Shown here piece by piece: positions 40,793 through 44,356 of a DNA stretch of 44,356 bases. This DNA is from CAZOWW01 sp964583765 (GTDB lineage Bacteria; Actinomycetota; Actinomycetes; Actinomycetales; Kineosporiaceae). The notes beneath the pieces are model-generated. The model searched no databases. It saw only the letters and a list, made by a program, of their open reading frames with translations, and was not told the origin of the DNA. The DNA lies in NCBI GenBank assembly GCA_964583765.1, contig CAZOWW010000027.1, forward strand, positions 1-44,356. Reading direction: 5' to 3'. Both the position numbers and the translations under genes were made by a program. Positions within the stretch are counted from its first letter, which is position 1; every line of letters starts with the position of its first letter.

Positions 40793-41737
40793 ATGCCGGT
40801 CACCGACTTCCTGGCCGTGCGGTTCACCCTGGCCCTGATCGTCCTCGTGCTCGTGGCCGGGCGGCAGGCGCTCCGGCTCCCCCGTCGTGCCGCGAGGCTC
40901 GGGTTGCTGCTCGGGGCCTGTTACGGGCTGGCGCAGCTCCTGCAGACCTTCGGTCTGGCCCGGACCCCGGCGTCCGTCTCCGGCTTCCTCACCGGCATGT
41001 ACGTGGTCGCCACCCCGGTCCTCGCCCGGGTGATCCTGCGCCAGCGCACCACCGCGGTGACCTGGTGCGCCGTCGCCCTGTCCACCGGGGCTCTGGCCGC
41101 CCTGTCCCTGCGGGGACTCTCCGTGGGCCCCGGCCACCTGTTCCTGCTCGCCGCGGCCGTGCTCTACGCGCTGCACATCCTCGGGCTGAGCGCCTGGTCC
41201 GGTGCGGACCGCGCGCTCGGGCTCGCGGTGTGGCAGACCCTGGGCATCTGGCTGGTGTGCCTGCTGAGTGCCGCGCCGCACGGCGTCGACCTGCCGACCA
41301 GCCCACGGGTCTGGGCGGTGCTGGTCTACACCGCGGTGTTCGCGGCGGCGCTGGCCCTGCTCGTGCAGACCTGGGCGCAGGCGCACCTGGGCGCGACCCG
41401 GGCCGCGATCATCATGACCTTCGAGCCGGTCTTCACCGCGTTCTTCGCCGTGGCCCTGGCCGGGGAGCGTCCGGGGCCCCGCACGCTCGTCGGCGGGACG
41501 CTCATGGTCGCCGCGATGCTGCTGATCGAACTCGTGCCGTCACGCAGCACCCCCGAGACGGCCCAGGGCACCGCCCACCCGACCCCGTCCCGGTGGCGCC
41601 TCCCGCGGACCCGGACCCGGCGCAACGGACCCACGGGCCCCCCGGTCACACCGCGAGCAGCGGCTACACCCCGAGCAGCCCGGCGAGCACCTCGCCCGCG
41701 CGTGCGGTCCCCTCGTCGTCCAGGTCGAGGTGGGTGA
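40793..41737 (+). CDS. EamA/DMT-family transporter (start uncertain)
   Basis: This is a 314-residue frame from the first canonical start codon. It has about nine membrane helices and two EamA-type repeats (SVSGFLTGMYVVATPVLARV; AAIIMTFEPVFTAFFAVALAGERP). The family exports or imports small metabolites; substrate unknown. The family's first helix (ASLALVGVTAVWGSTFVLIKDAVAR) is encoded in frame just upstream. The frame has no ATG, GTG or TTG between its preceding stop at 40373 and 40793. Initiation at CTG 40697, or at CTG 40511 overlapping the pknL stop, or an indel in the 24-bp repeats, would explain this. The basic C-terminal tail overlaps the convergent threonine aldolase gene by 74 bp. Confidence 0.85.
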   Translation: MPVTDFLAVRFTLALIVLVLVAGRQALRLPRRAARLGLLLGACYGLAQLLQTFGLARTPASVSGFLTGMYVVATPVLARVILRQRTTAVTWCAVALSTGALAALSLRGLSVGPGHLFLLAAAVLYALHILGLSAWSGADRALGLAVWQTLGIWLVCLLSAAPHGVDLPTSPRVWAVLVYTAVFAAALALLVQTWAQAHLGATRAAIIMTFEPVFTAFFAVALAGERPGPRTLVGGTLMVAAMLLIELVPSRSTPETAQGTAHPTPSRWRLPRTRTRRNGPTGPPVTPRAAATPRAARRAPRPRVRSPRRPGRGG

Positions 41738-42734
41738 CCAGGCGTACCTGGTCCCGACCGAGCACGGAGACCGCGATCTGCTGCGCCGCCGCCGCGGCCG
41801 CCAGTTCCGCCGCCCCGGGGAAACCTGCGGGCAGGGTGAGCATCACGATGTTGGTGTGGACCCGCCGCGGGTCGCAGACCTGCGGGGCGATCGCGGCGAT
41901 CCGTTCCGCCAGGGTGCGGGCCCTGCGGTGGTCGTCGGCGAGCCGTGCCAGGTGCTCGCGCAGGGCGTACCGGCCGGCGGCGGCGAGGATCCCGGCCTGG
42001 CGCATGCCCGCCCCGAGCCGCTTGCGCCAGACCCGCGCACGGGCGATCCGCTCGGCCGAGGACACCAGCACCGAGCCGACCGGGGCACCGAGCCCCTTGG
42101 ACAGGCACACCGAGACCGTGTCCGCGAGCGCGCCGTACTCGGCCAACGGCGTGCCCGTGGCCACGTGCGCGTTCCACAGGCGGGCGCCGTCCAGGTGCAC
42201 CCGGATCCCCAGCACCGCGGTGCCCTCACGCAGGGCACGCAGTTCCTGGAGCGGCTGCACCGTGCCCCCGCCGAAGTTGTGCGTGTTCTCCACCGCGACC
42301 GCCGCGGTGGAGACCTGGTACGGCCCGGCGTCCGGCACGACCAGCTCGAGCACCCGGTCCGCGTCGAGCACGCCGCCCGGGGAGGACCAGGTGCGGGTGG
42401 TCACCCCGCCCAGCACCGCGTGGGCGCCCAGCTCGGCCCGCACGACGTGCGCCAGGGCGTCACAGACCAGTTCCTGGCCCGGCTCGACGAGCAGCCGCAC
42501 CCCGAGCTGGTTGGCCAGTGACCCGGAGGGCGTGAACAGCCCGGCCTCGTGCCCGAGCAGGGCGGCGACCTCGGCCTCCAGCGCGTTGAGCTCAGGGTCC
42601 TCGCCGTACACGTCGTCCCCGACCTCGGCGCGGGCCATCGCCTCCCGCATCGCCGCAGTCGGTCGGGTCACCGTGTCCGAGCGCAGGTCCACCCAGCCCG
42701 GACCGCCCGCTCCGCTCATTCCACCTCGGCTCAT
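41664..42734 (-). CDS. ltaE: Low-specificity L-threonine aldolase
   Basis: A 356-residue fold-type I PLP enzyme that cleaves L-threonine and L-allo-threonine to glycine and acetaldehyde. Motifs are DLRSDTVTRPT (16-26), GDDVYGEDPELNALE (39-53), FTPSGSLANQL, ENTHNFGGGTVQP, HLDGARLWNA with the PLP-interacting Asp182, and SVCLSKGLGAPVGS with the Schiff-base Lys213. The ATG at 42734 was kept; an ATG five codons later is also possible. A 47-nt gap separates it from the upstream DAHP synthase gene, so the two may be co-transcribed. Its 3' end overlaps the antisense EamA tail. Confidence 0.95.
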   Translation of the reverse strand: MSRGGMSGAGGPGWVDLRSDTVTRPTAAMREAMARAEVGDDVYGEDPELNALEAEVAALLGHEAGLFTPSGSLANQLGVRLLVEPGQELVCDALAHVVRAELGAHAVLGGVTTRTWSSPGGVLDADRVLELVVPDAGPYQVSTAAVAVENTHNFGGGTVQPLQELRALREGTAVLGIRVHLDGARLWNAHVATGTPLAEYGALADTVSVCLSKGLGAPVGSVLVSSAERIARARVWRKRLGAGMRQAGILAAAGRYALREHLARLADDHRRARTLAERIAAIAPQVCDPRRVHTNIVMLTLPAGFPGAAELAAAAAAQQIAVSVLGRDQVRLVTHLDLDDEGTARAGEVLAGLLGV

Positions 42735-42781
42735 CCCACCCCGTCCGCTCTGTTCATCCCAGCCGGCTCAGCCCAGCCTGG

Positions 42782-44194
42782 TCAGCGCGAGGCGAGCATC
42801 TCGGCGACCTGGAAGGCCATCTCCAGCGACTGCTGGTGGTTCAGCCGCGGGTCGCACAGGGTCTCGTACCGCGTGGCCAGGTCCTGGTCGTCGATGCGCT
42901 CGAAGCCACCCAGGCACTCGGTGACGTCGTCCCCGGTGAGTTCGACGTGCAGGCCTCCGGGCACGGTACCGAGCGCCTGGTGCACCTCGAAGAAGCCGAG
43001 CACCTCGTCCATCACCTCGTCGAACCGGCGGGTCTTGTAGCCGGACTCCGACTCGAAGGTGTTGCCGTGCATGGGGTCGCAGACCCAGACCACCTTGGCC
43101 CCGGCCTCGGTCACCGCCTGCACGAGCGGCGGCAGCGCCTCGCGGATGCGCGGGGCGCCCATGCGCGTGATGAAGGTGAGCCGCCCGGGTTCCTGGTCGG
43201 GATCGAGCCGCTCGACCAGCGCCAGCGCCTCGGCGGGGGTCGTCGTCGGGCCGAGCTTGACCCCCAGCGGGTTGCGCACCCGCGAGAGCAGGTCCACGTG
43301 CGCGCCGTCGATCTGCCGGGTGCGCTCGCCGATCCACAGGAAGTGCGCGGCGACGTCGTAGGGCTGTCCAGTGCGGGAGTCGATGCGGATGAGCGGGCGC
43401 TCGTAGTCCAGCAGCAGGGCCTCGTGGCCGGCGTAGAAGTCGACCGTGCGCAGGGCGTCGGCGCCGCCGCCGCAGGCGGCCATGAATCGCATGGCCCGGT
43501 CGATGTCCCTGGCCAGCACGTCGTAACGCGCGTTGGCGGAGCTGGCCAGGAAACCGCGGTTCCACTCGTGCACCTGGCGCAGGTCGGCGAAGCCGCCCTT
43601 GGTGAACGCCCGGATCAGGTTCAGCGTGGCGCTGCTGGTGTGGTAGGCCCGCAGCAGCCGCTGCGGGTCCGGGGTGCGGGCCGCCGTCGTGAACGCGTAG
43701 TCGTTGACCGTGTCCCCGCGGTAGGCCGGCAGTTCCACGCCGTCCCGGATCTCGGTGGGCTTGCTGCGAGGCTTGGCGTACTGGCCCGCCATGCGGCCCA
43801 CCTTGACCACGGGCAGGCTGGCCCCGTAGGTCAGGACCACGGCCATCTGCAGAATTGTCTTGATCTTGTTGCGGATACGGTCGGCGGTGGCCGCCGCGAA
43901 GGTCTCCGCACAGTCACCGCCCTGCAGCAGGAACGCCTCGCCCCGTTCGGCCGCGGCGAGACCCGCCTTGAGCTCGTCACACTCCCCGGCGAAGACCAGC
44001 GGCGGGTACGCGGCCAGTTCGGCCACCGCGGCGTCCAGGGCCTGGACGTCCGGCCAGTCCGGCTGCTGCACCCTGGGCAGCTCCTGCCAGCGGTCCAGCC
44101 CCGCGAGGAGGGCTTCCTCGGCGGTGTCCGGCGTGCCGGGGTCGATGGCCGGGTCGTCCGGCCGGGGCGTGGGGTGCGCGGCGGTCTGGCTCAC
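42782..44194 (-). CDS. aroG: Class II 3-deoxy-7-phosphoheptulonate synthase (DAHP synthase)
   Basis: A 470-residue class II (plant-type) DAHP synthase condensing phosphoenolpyruvate and erythrose-4-phosphate, the first step of the shikimate pathway. Motifs are LLQGGDCAETF, KVGRMAGQYAKPRS, the HEWNRGF segment, HFLWIGERTRQIDGAHVD, GVKLGPTT, RMGAPRIRE and VVWVCDPMHGNTFES. The C-terminal EMAFQVAEML is typical. The GTG at 44194 was chosen because it gives family length and lies 7 nt after TACCCT, a leaderless arrangement; an in-frame start 13 codons further out is less likely. The Rv2178c position beside pknL is conserved. M. tuberculosis DAHP synthase is feedback-controlled; regulation here cannot be read from sequence. 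Confidence 0.97.
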   Translation of the reverse strand: MSQTAAHPTPRPDDPAIDPGTPDTAEEALLAGLDRWQELPRVQQPDWPDVQALDAAVAELAAYPPLVFAGECDELKAGLAAAERGEAFLLQGGDCAETFAAATADRIRNKIKTILQMAVVLTYGASLPVVKVGRMAGQYAKPRSKPTEIRDGVELPAYRGDTVNDYAFTTAARTPDPQRLLRAYHTSSATLNLIRAFTKGGFADLRQVHEWNRGFLASSANARYDVLARDIDRAMRFMAACGGGADALRTVDFYAGHEALLLDYERPLIRIDSRTGQPYDVAAHFLWIGERTRQIDGAHVDLLSRVRNPLGVKLGPTTTPAEALALVERLDPDQEPGRLTFITRMGAPRIREALPPLVQAVTEAGAKVVWVCDPMHGNTFESESGYKTRRFDEVMDEVLGFFEVHQALGTVPGGLHVELTGDDVTECLGGFERIDDQDLATRYETLCDPRLNHQQSLEMAFQVAEMLASR

Positions 44195-44201
44195 GGGGAA
44201 C

Positions 44202-44207
44202 AGGGTA
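44202..44207 (-). promoter_or_regulatory. -10 element of aroG (leaderless)
   Basis: TACCCT on the minus strand ends 7 nt before the GTG start of DAHP synthase. No -35 was recognised. The remaining bases to the right edge show no supported gene. Confidence 0.5.
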
Positions 44208-44356
44208 GGTGACGCGGCGGAACCGTCCGGCACGAGTTTCCGGGCACCGCCCCCTCGGACGAGGCTCAGACGCCGGGCGGTTCCGGCGATCGGGGACGGC
44301 GACCGGGCGCCGGCCGGGACACGCCCCCGAGGCGACCCCGCCCCCGGCGGGCACGC

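Noticed and set aside
41664..42924. Plus-strand continuation of long frames through the threonine aldolase gene
   Set aside because: These are antisense shadows of ltaE, which has all catalytic motifs on the minus strand.

Overview
The window is chromosomal DNA of a high-GC actinomycete. The evidence is very strong third-position G/C in all coding frames, many GTG starts, several probable leaderless starts (a TANNNT -10 hexamer 6-7 nt before the start codon) and gene order. The backbone follows the Mycobacterium tuberculosis Rv2163c-Rv2178c neighbourhood: ftsI/ftsL/rsmH/mraZ, a DUF3040 gene, metF, a polyprenyl synthetase, an Rv2175c-type regulator, a PknL-type PASTA kinase and class II DAHP synthase. 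Accessory modules are inserted into it. I cannot fix the genus from sequence alone. No rRNA, tRNA, IS element, prophage or CRISPR array was seen.

Layout. (1) 1-2650: start of the dcw division cluster on the minus strand, with an MraZ operator overlapping its promoter. (2) 3019-7817: plus-strand moxR, DUF58 and transglutaminase operon. (3) 8011-8412: small DUF3040 membrane protein. (4) 8522-15156: a DNA-damage operon on the minus strand (DUF6504, SAV_6107-type HEPN protein, dnaE2, dinB), preceded by a near-ideal promoter and a perfect LexA/SOS palindrome. (5) 15363-19358: YbaK-like deacylase, TetR regulator, secreted subtilisin and secreted cutinase. (6) 19371-23276: ABC-type ATPase, YhgE/Pip membrane protein and TetR regulator, with a candidate operator. 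(7) 23654-26964: an unknown small protein and a large secreted RCC1-repeat protein. (8) 27285-36161: split carotenoid locus (cruF-like, cruG-like, GGPP synthase, crtI, crtB), interrupted by a metF/CDP-alcohol phosphotransferase pair and by a tiny secreted-peptide gene. (9) 36344-40514: cell-wall sensing module (Rv2175c-type protein, LysM lytic transglycosylase, PASTA kinase). (10) 40793-44194: EamA transporter, threonine aldolase and DAHP synthase.

How the genes work together. The dcw genes and the PASTA kinase/LysM module act on division and peptidoglycan. The SOS operon couples an error-prone replicative polymerase and a catalytically intact Y-family polymerase to two poorly understood proteins, one a HEPN protein with an intact R-X4-H motif. 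The carotenoid genes should carry C5 units through GGPP, phytoene and lycopene to a hydroxylated, glycosylated carotenoid; no cyclase or elongase lies in the window.

The most noteworthy items are the SOS operon and its structured leader, a 69-residue precursor predicted to release a 13-residue peptide, an EamA gene with no canonical start before its first membrane helix, an ABC ATPase in which every catalytic motif is altered, a YbaK homologue lacking the family lysine, an exact 84-bp duplication inside the YhgE gene, and a recurring pattern of 18-24 bp tandem repeats in gaps between genes.
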